From contig UESW01004253.1 of NCBI GenBank assembly GCA_900491605.1, positions 537,726 to 601,725 of the forward strand: 64,000 nucleotides of DNA. Direction: 5' to 3'. Source of the stretch: Calamus simplicifolius. Its lineage: Eukaryota > Streptophyta > Magnoliopsida > Arecales > Arecaceae. The translations under genes and the position numbers were made by a program. Position 1 is the first letter of the stretch; each line of letters starts with the position of its first letter. The notes under the pieces were generated by a model that was given only the letters and a program-made list of their open reading frames with translations, was not told the DNA's origin and did not search any database. Shown here in pieces: positions 1 through 12,004 of this stretch.

Positions 1-1923
1 GAGATCTATAAGGAAGTTGAACAACTTAGAGACTCTGAGTTTATCAGAAAACAAGATCAGTGGAGATATAACAGAAATTATGGGTCAATCGTCCAAGCTG
101 CATGAAGTGCATACATTGTATCTCGACTCAAACTTCTTTACGGGGCATTTGACAGAAGTCCACTTTGCTAATTTTACAAAATTAGAAAGCTTGGATCTAT
201 CTTACAACTCATTTCAAGTGATCCTAAATCAAGATTGGATTCCTCCCTTTAATGCCTGGGAAATTATGATGAGTTCTTGTCATTTGGGACCAAAATTTCC
301 AGCCTGGCTTCGAACGCAGACAAATTTGTTATCTTTATCTCTCTCTGAAAACAACATTTTTGATAGCATTCCCACTTGGTTTTGGGATTTAAAATATATT
401 GACAATTTCAATGTGTCCCACAATAGTATAACATGGCAATTATCAACTTCTTTGGGAGGCCAGCAATATTTTTACTTTGATGTGAGTTTCAACAATATTC
501 ATGGTCCAGTGCCTATGTTGGGTGCTTCTTTCCTAGGCAGCTTGAATCTAAACAACAACTCATTTTCTGGCCCTATTCCCTTGAACCTTGCCAAAGCTAC
601 AGAACTCCGGATCCTTTTGTTGTCCCATAACAATATTAATGGTAGCATCCCCTTGTTCCTTTATAATCTATCTTCATTGGAAGTTTTAGATCTCTCCAAC
701 AATAACCTCTCCGGTGACATCCACTTGTTCTTTAGTAATCTGAGTTGGTTGGAAGTTCTAGATCTATCTAGCAACAACCTGTCTGGAGGACTTCATCACT
801 ACCAAGAGGAATCACGATTGGGAGCAGTAGATTCTCACGAGGACAGTAAGTTAAAGCATTCTTCATATTTAATGGTGTGTCCAATTAACCTTCAGTCATT
901 GCACTTGAGAAATAACAAGCTTTCTGGAAAACTTCCTTCATTGTTGAAACATTGTAGGCAATTGGTTGTTCTTGATCTGAGTGAAAACATGTTCTCTGGC
1001 AACCTTTCAGCATGGATTGGCAAAAGTCTCAAATCATTGAGAGTTTTTTCTTTGAGGTCAAATTTCTTTGAAGGCAACATTCCGGCACAACTATCTCATC
1101 TTGCTTCTCTTCAAGTTTTGGACCTAGCTTGCAACAATTTCTCTGGTATTTTGCCTCCATCTTTTGGAAATTTCAGAGGAATGATGGTGATTCATAATGG
1201 GAGAAAATCCTTTCGTACAAATTTGAATGCCTATTATACTGAGAGTTTATCAATATCCTCAAAAGGAATAGAGATTGTTTACACGAGTGTGCTCTCATTT
1301 GTTAGCGGCATAGACCTCTCACATAACAATCTTTCTAGAGTGATTCCTGGAGAACTAGTAAATCTTTATGGATTAAAGTTTTTAAACCTCTCTAATAATC
1401 ATTTTATGGGAGAGATCCCAAAAAGTATCGGTGCATTGGAGCAATTGGAATCACTTGATTTATCAGTAAACAATCTCTCAGGCATGATTCCGTCGTCTAT
1501 TTCCTCTTTATTTTCTTTAAGTCACTTAAATCTGTCTGATAACAACTTGTCAGGAAGTATTCCATGGGGAAATCAAATACAAACATTCTGTGATCCCTCC
1601 ATCTATAATGGTAATCCTGATCTCATGGATGGCCGTTACCGTGGTGCTCAAATGATGCCCCTTCAAAAAGTCCTTTTTGGACAGGAGCTCATGAAGAGGA
1701 ACTTAGAAAAAAAGAGGTGTTAGTAATGATATGGCTTTATATTGGCTTTGTGATGGGATTTGCTCTAGGATTCTGGGGGTTATTCTATGTCATCATGATC
1801 AACCAAGCTAGAAGGATTGCTTATTTCCAATTGATTGACAAGACTTCTGATTGCATCTATGTGCAATTAACAATTAGATTTGCCAAATTGAAGGCCATCT
1901 TGATAAGCAACAATCAAGGCTGA
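1..1923 (+). pseudogene. LRR receptor-like protein, copy 1 (5' end off window, frame-broken near the membrane helix)
   Basis: C-terminal part (about 640 codons) of a plant receptor-like protein, a kinase-less plasma-membrane receptor of the EIX/Cf type that usually signals through SOBIR1. The frame is open at the left edge. LRRs of the form LxxLxLSxNxxSGxIP run to about 1540. They are interrupted by a hydrophilic loop at about 785-890 and by an island at about 1180-1310 (KGIEIVYTSVLSF) that precedes the last LRRs. One T is missing at about 1623 relative to copies 2 and 3 (CTC for CTTC). The reading frame therefore ends out of phase at 1723. The membrane helix (GFVMGFALGFWG) and tail ending MSNNQG-like at 1921 lie in the next frame. 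It has one more LRR than the other copies (81 bp in frame, about 74-154). Family call is firm. Pseudogene versus base-call error is open. Confidence 0.85.
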
Positions 1924-3587
1924 GGCAAACCTGAGGATTGTATGGTGACTTATGTATCTGGGTACTAGTTTTTATTTGAATCCGTTCTTTTCTATGTGTA
2001 ATGATAGATGGATGTCATTGTACTAAACCTTGTGGTGAGAAATACTTATGGCATGACAAATAATCCATATGTACTCAAGTGTATTAATGTTATAAATAAC
2101 TCAAAATACTTTCTCGATTGTTTAAAATTCTCTTCTTGTTATTGGCCTTAAGTGATAACTAAGATATTTTTATCCTTTTGGTTTGATATTCTTTTAACTT
2201 GCAGTATCAACACGTTGAGTACTCGAACCTCCATATCAACAAAATTTGACTTCTCATAGAAAAAAATGCACACATATAGCCTATACTAAGACGTTGTTTA
2301 ACTTGGAGAATTTTAATGCACACATTCTCTTTCTCTGAGTTGAAAGCAAGCCATTTCTTCGTAAATTGGTCCATTATGAAGAATTATTTAAGCTCTAACC
2401 AACTCCCATAGGCCAAATTGAGTTTGGATGCTCAATTATGAGCAAACAAAATAACTTCAAATAATGGAGATATATCTCCAATGCAAAGTATCTATTTCTA
2501 TGTATTTTTGCACCTTTTTATGGAGGTAACATAAGAGCTCGTTAAGCTCTATGAGAGAAAATTTACTAGCTTGTTTGGCTTTCTAAATGTTCCATTTCCT
2601 CCATTGAGAGAAAATTTACTAGCTTGTTTGGCTTTCTAATGAAAATGAATGCTTCCACCAAAAACATTTTACCCTTGCACTATTAAAGAGCTTCAGGGTA
2701 ATGAAGATGGGGATCTCAAGACAAAAAATCACAAGTTTTGACACCGATATCATTTGTAGGTTCAACTCTTTAAAATATTGGACAACTACATTGCATTAGA
2801 TGCTCAAATATTGTTTTTACACCTCATGATGATTATGTTAAAAAACATCTAAAGCACTGATTGCACTTCATGCATAACTTAAATTTAGCATAACAAATTT
2901 GACTGCACTTCATGCATAATTTAAATTTAGCATAACAAATTTAGATTTTGATTCTTATACTGCATTGAAGATAGAATTTAAATTATTTAACCAGCTACAT
3001 GATTTGACCATGTTCAACTCAATGAAGTTCTCACCTTATACCATGTACTTGATCAAATGTGCCCGTGCATGAGTTCTCCAATTAAAACAAGAGTAAAATA
3101 GCTTAACGATAAATTAGATGCAAATATAACCAATAAGACACTCTATGAAAACCATGAAATGAAGTCCACTCTAATCCTTCTCACTTCAAATTTTACAAAC
3201 CTTATTCTTCTCTTGTGGTTATTGCTTTCATTAAAAGTCATTGAGTCAAGTTTGTGCCACCTCTAACTATGCAATTTATATTTAATTACAAAAGAGATGG
3301 TCAACTCAGAAGATGACATAGAATCTTGGGACCGAGGAATTATTAATCATCAAGGTCCCTTAAGATCAAGGCTATAGAAAAAAATAGATCATATCCAACA
3401 ACACCTCTACTTGTGCAATCTATTTTTCGATCGCTTCATGCCTAAGTTATGGATATCTAAATTACATAATTTTTAATATATAAGTATTTAGAGACAATAG
3501 ATCATATCCAACAACTTAGATCAGCTATGTAAAAGTTTCATCATCTAAATTTAGACTTGACTAGATCTATATAAGAACCTTTCAAGT
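1924..3587. repeat. 3' flank of RLP copy 1, part of the tandemly duplicated unit
   Basis: Non-coding AT-rich DNA that aligns by eye with the 3' flank of copy 2 (20064-21400) and in part with copy 3 (48764-49600). The stretch 3240-3570 matches 49240-49595 closely. Two small tandem duplications are visible here: 2553-2658 (period 53) and 2862-2945 (period 42). I see no gene. Confidence 0.75.
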
Positions 3588-3925
3588 GTATATATATCTA
3601 TATGAATGTGAATGTATATATGCATGCATGCATGCATTCATGTGTGTTTGTATATGTAAATGTATATATTTGTGCAATACTATGTATGTATATGCGTATA
3701 TATACATGTATATTTATGTGTATGTTATGTCTGTATGTGTATATTTGCCTATATATCTCCATGTATGTATTATCTACAAATATAAATGTTTGTATGTACA
3801 TCAGTATATGCATGTGGTTTTATATATCTGCATGTATGCATGTGCACATGTATTTGTGTGAATATGTGTATTTTGTGTATGCATTATATATTCATTTGCA
3901 TGTTCGTGTGTCCCTGTTTGAGGGT
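3588..3925. repeat. Low-complexity TATG/TGCA-rich tract
   Basis: A long degenerate alternation of TATG, TGTA and GCAT words. Open frames on both strands here give only Tyr/Met/Cys/Ile-rich peptides, which is what such a simple repeat produces. They are not annotated as genes. Confidence 0.85.
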
Positions 3926-6402
3926 GTATGTTCAGGAGCTTCGACCATAGAAGCTGGAAATGAACAGTTCCTTCCCCAAAGCACTAAATATACACTCATC
4001 AATAAAATTACTCTTCAGACTGGAACAAGTAGCTCAGGAATTCAAATTTAAAAATCCGAGGAACTAATGGCTTTTGACTCTTCCAAAGGATAAAACTAAG
4101 CACAAAACTTCAACCGATAAGATGCAAGAACAAGACAGTGAATTTTGCATATGCAATGCAACGGTGTTTCACATCAAAATTGATCAGATGACATTGGCAA
4201 AGGAAAGAACACCTGCAAAAAAATAAATAAAATTAATGGTTTGTAGTAGTTTTTGACAAGATAAATATTATAACATATATTCATGGTGAAAAAAAAACAA
4301 TTAAGTCGGTCATTTAGCCACCACTTTGTTCATGAATATGTCAAGATTAGTACAGAAAAGAACTAAGTTTGCTAACCTGGATGCCGTCCTGTATATTACT
4401 TTACAATTAGATATATGGCATTATTAATCAGTCATATAAGGTTAAAAAAAGAAGAAGATCTGGTCTCATCCCTGAAGTTTGACTATCCTAAGAAATTGGA
4501 TCACACAATTCTGTAATACCTGCAAAAGAAACTTTAGCACCATGCTTTGCAACCATTGCAATTTTAAACCACATAAAAAAAATGCAACTTATGTTAGGTC
4601 AGTTTCCAGGCATGATAAACTAACAGAGGGCAAAATTCATCCTTTATCTATTGATGCTAATCATCAAGGGCTTAAGTGGCAGTCCATAAAACATTATGGC
4701 TTATAATATATACATATTGCACCACTACGTTATTGACACAATACATAGGAGGAATGCTGTACACCCTTCCATATATCCTGTAGCATAGTGCATTGGCTTG
4801 TATCATATGTTGCACATTGCAATGACATTCTAAGGAATGGGCCAAAAATCATTGACACAGGTCTGAGACTATACAGGCAGCCAAAAGCTAACCCACCCTC
4901 GTGTATTTGGGCAGGAAGGTTCATGCCCCATCCTCTCTTCCTATACTTTGCAAGTGCATTTGCAGCCTATTCAGAATTTAGATCTACGAAAGAGCACAAA
5001 GGTTAACTCAATAAAGGATTGATCAATAATTCAAACAGGAGAATTTTATTGATGAGCATACATTTATGTACTGATCCACAGATAAAAGTAACAGCTTAAA
5101 CAAGACTGCTTAGTTCTAACTTAAATGGAGGAAATGGTTAGCAACTGGGATATTAGTTTCGCTACCTGAAGTTTGGAAAATAAAATCCGCAGGATCAAGC
5201 ACGAATACGGTAATATTAAGGTTGTTTTGCCTCAAAGGCCTTTTCGGCTGCTTAAAGCTCTTACAACCTTCTCTCATCTTACAAAAACTCCTAACTTTAA
5301 AGGAAATAAGAAATTCAAATTCCATTTAAAGGAGAAAATGCGATACATAATGTTTTCTAGGTTCTCTTTGATGAACCAAAATGTACCAAAATTTCTTCTT
5401 TTAAAAGAGAAGCATGATCCAATTTCAGGATTTTCTGTCTGTGCAAGTAATCCGGTGAAGAATATGCCCCCAGGTAAAAACCAAGTGATCCACTTATCCA
5501 AAATAATGAATTAGACTTGCAAGAAGTGGAACAAAGTTTACTTCAGCAACAAAATATAATATTCATTAATATTTCTATTAACTTGGCGTTCTTCGGAAGA
5601 AAGCATAGAAAAAAGCCCACGAGGAAGTTAAAATTACAGGCCAAAAGAAAGATCCTCGTCAGCGTATAGGGGGTCAACCCTGCTTTGATAAGAGCAAGGG
5701 ATCAGTTGCTTTGCCTAGAAAACAATATTATCTCCTAAGGGGTGAGAAGCAGACTGACGGACGGATGGATGGAAGGAAGGATAGAGAAGCAACCCTATGG
5801 GAAAAAAAAAAAATTCGGACACCATCATTTTGTTGTCCTATTTTTCATATATCTTTTCACACTAGTCATATCTACCTTCATATAAGTACAAGATATTCTT
5901 TACTGATTAGTGCAAGTAGTTGCTAAAGAATCGTATCATTTCTGCAATACTGCTTCGAATAACAGCACGCCTTGCCACAAAAAATATGAAGATGTTGCAA
6001 TGATGCATAAAGGCATAGTTTATGTTCCAGTGGATTATTTTGTAAGATACTAGAATGCATTGCTATCTCAAATAACAAATCGGACAATTCTGTAATTGTT
6101 TTAGTGCCTCAATAGGCGCATCTTGGGATAACTCTTATCCCAAATATTTGAGATAGGGCACAAAAAATAGAACCTTGCATAGAAGTATTCTAGCACCTTT
6201 TCCCTCATTAATCTGGGCTCCGGATTCTTTGTGATAAAGGAAGTGTCATGACTTGTGGTACCATTCTATTCTTGTCTCGTTTGCGTTGTTAAATAGAACA
6301 CATATCGCAATGAACTCGCTGATTGCACCACAATAAGAATAAGCAGTACTAATGAGGATAACTGATATAACAAAACAATGTTTTGATAATGCTATGAATT
6401 AG
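3926..6402. other. Spacer; part duplicated downstream of RLP copy 2
   Basis: No gene recognised. The part at 4455-4883 aligns with 23358-23774 (shared words such as GACACAATACATAGGAGGAA), so the duplicated unit reaches about 3 kb past the RLP stop. The remainder (4885-6400) shows no family I know. Short open frames here lack codon structure or homology that I can see. Confidence 0.6.
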
Positions 6403-6609
6403 ATGTACCATGCTTTTATGCCTGATTCTGGAAGTCCATGGCCTGTCTCTAGCTTCGGCTGCAAACAATTTATAAATCTATTTTCTAAACGATTTTTTTT
6501 GGGAGCAATTTCCAGTGTTACGGGTGGACGCCGTTCCCTAGCATCGGTGGTCTTCATTGGAGGGGTAACTTTTGCAGAAATTGCTGCTCTTTGGTTTCTT
6601 AGTTCACAG
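6403..6609 (+). pseudogene. VPS33: Penultimate exon resembling VPS33 (vacuolar protein sorting 33, Sec1/Munc18 family)
   Basis: The peptide GGRRSLASVVFIGGVTFAEI followed by AALWFLSSQ resembles the conserved C-terminal segment of plant VPS33, the SM-family subunit of the HOPS/CORVET tethering complexes at the vacuole. The exon ends in CAG at 6609 with a GT donor at 6610, at a codon boundary. The VPS33-like part may begin only at 6516, after an AG at 6514-6515 behind a T-rich tract. The open frame is continuous from 6403, where another AG precedes it. No earlier VPS33 exon was found in 1-6400, so the gene is truncated or its 5' part is elsewhere. The following intron (6610-13169) holds a whole copia element. 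Confidence 0.6.
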
Positions 6610-6703
6610 GTATATAATATTACCCTGGGCACAGTCTTTTCCATCTCTCTTTTAATCTTGAGTAATCCTGAGCTGCAAAGCGACTCTTTGCTGTGGTTGA
6701 TAT

Positions 6704-7328
6704 TGTTGGGAATACACCCTCAATCACCCTCAGAACAAATATGTGGAACGTATTTTAATGAACAAACTATGCGTGCACAATCACAGAAAAATATACCGAT
6801 CTACCACAATCACAGAATATGCGGAATAAAAATAAACACGACACAAAAACACCAAATTTACGTGGAAAACCCCTCCAATGTGAAAGAAAAAACCACGGGG
6901 CAAATTCCGAGAGCACTTCACTAATCTTAATAAAAGATTACAACTTTTCTCCTAATTTCTTTTTGCCCAAAAATCAGGAAACACTTCGAACTTAAAATAA
7001 TAGTTGATGTGGGTACAAGAAGGATCTCACCAACGTGTGGTTGCTCTTCCGTGCCCCCCAAATCTGCTCTCAGACTCGTCCGTATCGACCTCCTGAGGTT
7101 GCACAGGATTTCTCCCAAGCCTGGGCTTCTCTGGATCTCTCTCAGGCCGCACACAGCTCTCTCCCCCAATCTGGGATTTTTCTTCTCTCGTATCTCCCAC
7201 ATACGGATCTCTCTCCCCTACTTTATTTCCGGGTTTTTTTCCCTTTTTGAAAACAGCTCCGTAACAAACTGTGATGCAGTTTGTTATCATGGGCCGGTTC
7301 CCTCCCCACGTGGAGGGAGCACCCAACA
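6704..7328 (-). repeat. 3' LTR of the copia element
   Basis: 625 bp, TGTTGGGAATACACC at one end and GGAGGGAGCACCCAACA at the other. Carries a 6-bp extra segment (about 6780) and several single-base differences from the right LTR. Confidence 0.93.
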
Positions 7329-7343
7329 ATATCTCCCCCTCCC
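7329..7343 (-). other. Polypurine tract of the copia element
   Basis: Minus-strand GGGAGGGGGAGATAT directly abuts the 3' LTR, as expected for the plus-strand DNA primer in reverse transcription. Confidence 0.85.
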
Positions 7344-7345
7344 GA

Positions 7346-10340
7346 CTACGTGGGGAAATCCACCAAGCCTGCTTTCTTTCTACAAGCTTCAACCTTCTTG
7401 ATAGGTAATGACTTTGTCATTATATCTGACCCATTATCATCTGTATGGATCTTCTCCAACAGCAACTGCTTCTCTTCCAGGACCTGTCTGATCCAGTGAT
7501 AACGCATATCAATGTGCTTCGACTTGGAGTGAAAAGTCGGATTCTTGCTCAGGTGAATAGTGCTCTGATTGTCACAATAGACCACATAAGTATCATGTCT
7601 AACACCCAGCTCCTGAAGAAATCTCTTCAGCCACAATATCTCCTTGCATCCTTCTGTCACTGCTATGTACTCGGCCTCTGTGGACGATAATGCAACACAC
7701 TTCTGTAACTTGGACTGCCATGAAATTGCACCTCCTGCAAATGTAACCAAGTAACCGGATGTGGACTTCCTGGAGTCAACATCTCCTGCCATATCTGCAT
7801 CTGTATATGTCTGTAACACAGGTTCTCCCTGTCCATAACAAAGACTCAAGCTAGTTGTACCTCTCAAGTACCTCATGATCCACTTGACTGCTGCCCAATG
7901 CTCCTTTCCTGGATTCGCTAGGAACCTGCTCACTAAGCCAACTGCATATGCTAAGTCTGGTCGGGTACAGACCATAGCATACATAAGACTACCCACGGCT
8001 GAGGCATAAGGGACTCTCTTCATCTCCTGCTTCTCTTCCTCTGAGGCTGGGCTCTGCTCTGAACTCAGCTTGAAGTGTCCAGCTAGTGGACATGCCACTG
8101 ACTTGGCATTGCTCATGCTGAATCTCTGAAGCACCTTCTCTATGTATTTCTTCTGGGACAACCATAACCTGCATGCTTGTCTATCCCTGAATACATGCAT
8201 CCCCAATATTTGTTTCACTGGCCCCATATCCTTCATATCAAAAGCTTTCCCTAACTCCTTCTTCAGTGTGGCAATCTTGCTGGAGTCCTGCCCAACAATC
8301 AACATATCATCCACATATAAGAGAAGGATGATAAAATCACCTCCAGGGAACCTTCTAATGAAGACACAATGATCTGTGGTTGTTCTTTTATAACCAACCT
8401 GTACCATGAAAGCCTCAAACTTTCTGTACCACTGCCGGGGCGCCTGCTTGAGACCATACAGACTCTTTCTGAGTCTGCACACCATGTGCTCCTTGCCTTT
8501 CACCTTGAAACCTTCAGGCTGCTCCATATAGACCTCTTCCTCTAAGTCACCGTGCAAGAATGCTGTCTTCACGTCCAACTGCTCTACCTCCATGTTCATG
8601 CTAGCTGCCAATCCTAACACCGTCCTGATTGAGGTCATCTTCACTACTGGAGAAAATATCTCATCGAAATCAACTCCCTTCTTTTGTGCAAAGCCCTTCA
8701 CAACTAGTCGTGCTTTATATCTAGGCTGTGAGCTTTTCTCTTCTGCCTTTACCTTGTAGACCCACTTGTTTCTGAGTACCTTTCTCCCCTTGGGCCTAGC
8801 TACCAAGTCATATGTATGATTATGCAGAAGAGAGTCCATCTCCTCCTGCATAGCTCTCTGCCACTGCTCCCGCTGCTCACTGACATGGGCCGCCTCATAT
8901 GACTCTGGCTCATCTGCATCTGTCAACATGATATATTCATGCACTGAATACCGACTAGATGGTTGCCTTGCTCTCGTGGATCTCCTCACCTCTGTCGGTA
9001 GCTCCTCCTCAGGGATCTGAATCTCCTGATCTGTATCCTCAATAGGTGTAGGCTGCTGCTCATCTGCACCCTGTACTGGCTGTTTCTCTGGCTCATCTGC
9101 ATGAACTGCTGGAGGACTGACAGGCTCTATATCTACTGGGCCATACATATCTGACTCAGACTGATGCTCTGCCCTCTTGATGTCTTCTATGGTTTGATCC
9201 TCATAGAATATGACATCTCTGCTCCTGACTACCTTCCTATCAACTGGGTCCCACAGCTTATAGCCAAACTGCTCATCACCAAACCCCAGAAAGATACATT
9301 GTCTTGTCTTGTCATCTAACTTTGTCCTCTCATCCTTAGGCACATGCACAAATGCCCTGCAGCCAAAAATCCTTAGATAATCATATCTGACATTCTTGCC
9401 TGTCCACACCTTCTCTGGCACCTCTCCATCTAGAGCTGATGAGGGAGATCTATTTATCAAATAACATGCTGTCTGGACTGCCTCCCCCCAAAAGCTCTTG
9501 GGCAACTTGGACTGGGAGAGCATGCACCTGACTCTCTCCACTATTGTCCTGTTCATTCTCTCAGCTACTCCATTCTCCTGTGGAGTCTTTGGCACTGTTT
9601 GCTCATGTCTGATGCCTTGTGCTCTGCAGTACTGGTGAAAGACTCCTATGTACTCTCCCCCATTGTCTGTACGAATGCATCTCAACTTCTTTCCTGTCTG
9701 CCTCTCCACAAGCCTGTGAAAAAACTCAAAAACTGCTGCCACCTGGTCCTTGGACTTTAAAACAAAAACCCACACCTTTCTGGAAGCATCATCTATAAAT
9801 GTGACGAAATATGAGGCTCCTCCTAAGGTCTTCTCCCTCATGGGTCCGCACACATCTGAGTACACTTGCTCCAAAAGGCCAGTCTTCTTCTTGGAGCTAC
9901 TCTGAAATGTCACCCTGTGCTGCTTACCCACCACACAGTGGGTACAATCACTGAGAACTCTGTCCTGTATCTCTGGTAAGACCCCTGCCCTGACGAGAGT
10001 TTGCAATCCCTTCCCGCCAATATGGCCTAATCTCTTGTGCCACAAATCTGCAGTATCATGCTCTGCTGCGCATACCTCTCCCCTAACCAAACTGGACTGC
10101 AACTTGTATAATGTGCATGATCTCTGTCCTTTGGTAATCACCATAGCACCTTTGATTAACTTCCATTGATCTCCCCCAAACTGGCTAACATATCCCTCTT
10201 CATCTAGCTTGCCTGCTGAGATGAGATTCATCCTGAGATCTGGAACATGTCTGACCTCTTTGAGTATCAATCTGCTGCCTTCACGGGTCTGGACCACTAC
10301 TTCTCCTATCCCACATATTTTGGAAACACCATTGTTTCCA
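7346..10340 (-). CDS. Copia Pol: integrase, reverse transcriptase, RNase H
   Basis: About 990 residues in one open frame from the break at about 10338 to a stop at 7346-7348. The order is Gag-pre-integrase (HKRLGH), integrase core with YSDVCGP, IRTDNGGEY and PQENGVAERMNR (the D-D-E triad), then reverse transcriptase with the YVDDM catalytic box. RNase H follows with TDADMAGD and LSSTEAEYIA, and ends LVDFPT. Every catalytic residue I can check is intact. With the LTRs and priming sites complete, only the single frameshift upstream stands between this copy and an intact polyprotein. Confidence 0.93.
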
Positions 10341-11310
10341 TTCGGATCACACCAAGATCACCTATCCTGTAGGATGTGAAGAACTCTCTCCTGGGTGTGG
10401 CATGATAAGAAGCTCCAGTATCCACCACCCAATCAACCTGATTTGATGTGGTGGCTAAGCACTGATCAACACATTCTGTAAATAGAATGATGTCTTCTCC
10501 TGAGGCAACTGCTGCTACCTCTCTATCTTTCTTATCTTCTGCCTTACCGCCTTCATTGTTCTTCTTCTTTAGCAGTCTACATTCACTTTTGTAGTGTCCT
10601 TTCTTATGACAATGGTAGCATTCGATTTCCTTCCTTGGTCTGGATTTGCTTCTGCCTCTGTTGTTTTCTTTTCTAGTAAACTGTCTCCCTCTGCCCTCTG
10701 TGACAAGTACATCTGTCTGTGTTTGAGACTCTCCAGTTCCCTTCCTTCTTTCCTCCTCATTGAGCAAGCTGCTAGTAGCCTGACTCATGGTGATAACTCC
10801 ATCAGGGGCGGAGTTACTCAATGACACCACCAGTGTCTCCCAACTATCAGGTAGAGAACTCAACAACAGGAGTGCCTGAAGTTCATCTTCCATAAGCATC
10901 TTCATTGTGGCCAGCTGGTTCACAATGCTCTTCATCTCATTTAGGTGCTCTGCAATTGATTTTCCCGGCTTGTACTTCAGATTTACAAGCTTTCTGATTA
11001 AGTATGCTTTGTTTCCGGCAGTTTTCCTCTCATACAACCCTTCTAACTTCTTCCATAGTTCATAGGCTGAGGTTTCATTTGAAATATGATGGAATACTGT
11101 GTCATCCACCCATTGCCTGATGACACTGATTGCTTTTCTATCCATAGTAGCCCAATCTTCATCATCATATTTTTCTGGCTTCTCTCCCATCTTCTCAATC
11201 GGCTTGGCTAAATCTTTGCAATACAAGAGATCCATCATCTTTGGTTTCCAAATCAACCAATTACTGCCATTGAGACTAATCATCCTGCTAGTATTAGTGG
11301 TAGAATCCAT
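10306..11310 (-). CDS. Copia Gag and start of protease
   Basis: N-terminal part of the polyprotein. I place the start at the ATG at 11310 (MDSTTNTSRMISLNGSNW). Upstream in-frame codons run into the primer site and LTR. A UBN2-type Gag region covers about residues 1-200. A CX2CX4HX4C zinc knuckle (CYHCHKKGHYKSEC) follows. The protease active-site motif VDTGASYHA is present. The frame then ends early at 10306. The likely cause is one missing base in a CCC run of the plus strand at about 10338, since the continuation is open in the next frame. Tnt1-type elements normally have a single Gag-Pol frame, so this is a break and not a programmed shift. Confidence 0.88.
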   Translation of the reverse strand: MDSTTNTSRMISLNGSNWLIWKPKMMDLLYCKDLAKPIEKMGEKPEKYDDEDWATMDRKAISVIRQWVDDTVFHHISNETSAYELWKKLEGLYERKTAGNKAYLIRKLVNLKYKPGKSIAEHLNEMKSIVNQLATMKMLMEDELQALLLLSSLPDSWETLVVSLSNSAPDGVITMSQATSSLLNEEERRKGTGESQTQTDVLVTEGRGRQFTRKENNRGRSKSRPRKEIECYHCHKKGHYKSECRLLKKKNNEGGKAEDKKDREVAAVASGEDIILFTECVDQCLATTSNQVDWVVDTGASYHATPRREFFTSYRIGDLGVIRMETMVFPKYVG

Positions 11311-11351
11311 CTGTGGCACGCTCAAATAATTTGTTCTGGGCTTGCAACCTT

Positions 11352-11363
11352 GCTCTGATACCA
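11352..11363 (-). other. Primer binding site of the copia element
   Basis: On the minus strand this reads TGGTATCAGAGC, the usual site for the 3' end of initiator methionine tRNA in plant copia elements. It is separated from the 5' LTR by four bases. Confidence 0.9.
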
Positions 11364-11367
11364 CAAT

Positions 11368-11987
11368 TGTTGGGAATACACCCTCAATCACCCTCAGAAC
11401 AAATATGCGGAACGTGTTTTAATGAAAAAACTATGCGTGCACAGAAAAATATACCGATCTACCACAATCACAGAATATGCGGAATAAAAACAAACACCAC
11501 ACAAAAACACCAAATTTACGTGGAAAACCCCTCCAATGTGAAAGGAAAAAACCACGGGGCAAATTCCGAGAGCACTTCACTAATCTTAATAAAAGATTAC
11601 AACTTTTCTCCTAATTTCTTTTTGCCCAAAAATCAGGAAACACTTCGAACTTAAAATAATAGTTGATGTGGGTACAAGAAGGATCTCACCAACGTGTGGT
11701 TGCTCTTCCGTGCCCCCAAATCTGCTCTCAGACTCGTCCGTATCGACCTCCTGAGGTTGCACAGGATTTCTCCAAGCCTGGGCTTCTCTGGATCTCTCTC
11801 AGGCCGCACACAGCTCTCTCCCCCAATCTGGGATTTTTTCTTCTCTCGTATCTCCCACATACGGATCTCTCTCCCCTACTTTATTTTCGGGTTTCTTTTC
11901 CCTTTTTGAAAACAGCTCCGTAACAAACTGTGATGCAGTTTGTTATTATGGGCCGGTTCCCTCCCCACGTGGAGGGAGCACCCAACA
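11368..11987 (-). repeat. 5' LTR of the copia element
   Basis: 620 bp with the same termini as 6704-7328. Because the element is on the minus strand, this right-hand copy is the 5' (promoter) LTR. Confidence 0.93.
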
Positions 11988-12004
11988 GATAATGTGAAAC
12001 TGAA

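Larger units (their letters stand above)
6704..11987 (-). mobile_element. Complete Ty1-copia LTR retrotransposon (Tnt1/Tork-like), nested in the VPS33-like intron
   Basis: Two near-identical LTRs (TGTTGGG...CCCAACA) bracket a minus-strand gag-pol. By eye the LTRs differ at roughly nine substitutions and a few small indels in about 620 bp, so the insertion is young. The primer site is complementary to initiator tRNA-Met and lies four bases inside the right (5') LTR. A purine tract lies beside the left (3') LTR. The flanks read GATAT before 6704 and GATAA after 11987, an imperfect 5-bp target duplication. Domain order is Gag, protease, integrase, RT, RNase H, which is diagnostic of Ty1-copia. 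One frameshift at about 10338 separates Gag/protease from the rest. All catalytic motifs are otherwise present. Confidence 0.95.

Noticed and set aside
3586..4051. Three overlapping open frames (71-149 codons) rich in Tyr, Met and Cys
   Set aside because: They lie in a TATG/TGCA simple repeat that is open on both strands; the composition is an artefact of the repeat.
6610..6924. Continuation of the VPS33-like open frame past 6609
   Set aside because: It runs into the copia LTR; the GT donor at 6610 and the phase-matched exon at 13170 explain the end better.
10298..10345. Programmed frameshift between Gag and Pol of the copia element
   Set aside because: The break falls after the protease motif, not at a Gag/Pol border, and relatives use one frame; a single missing base in a C run explains it.
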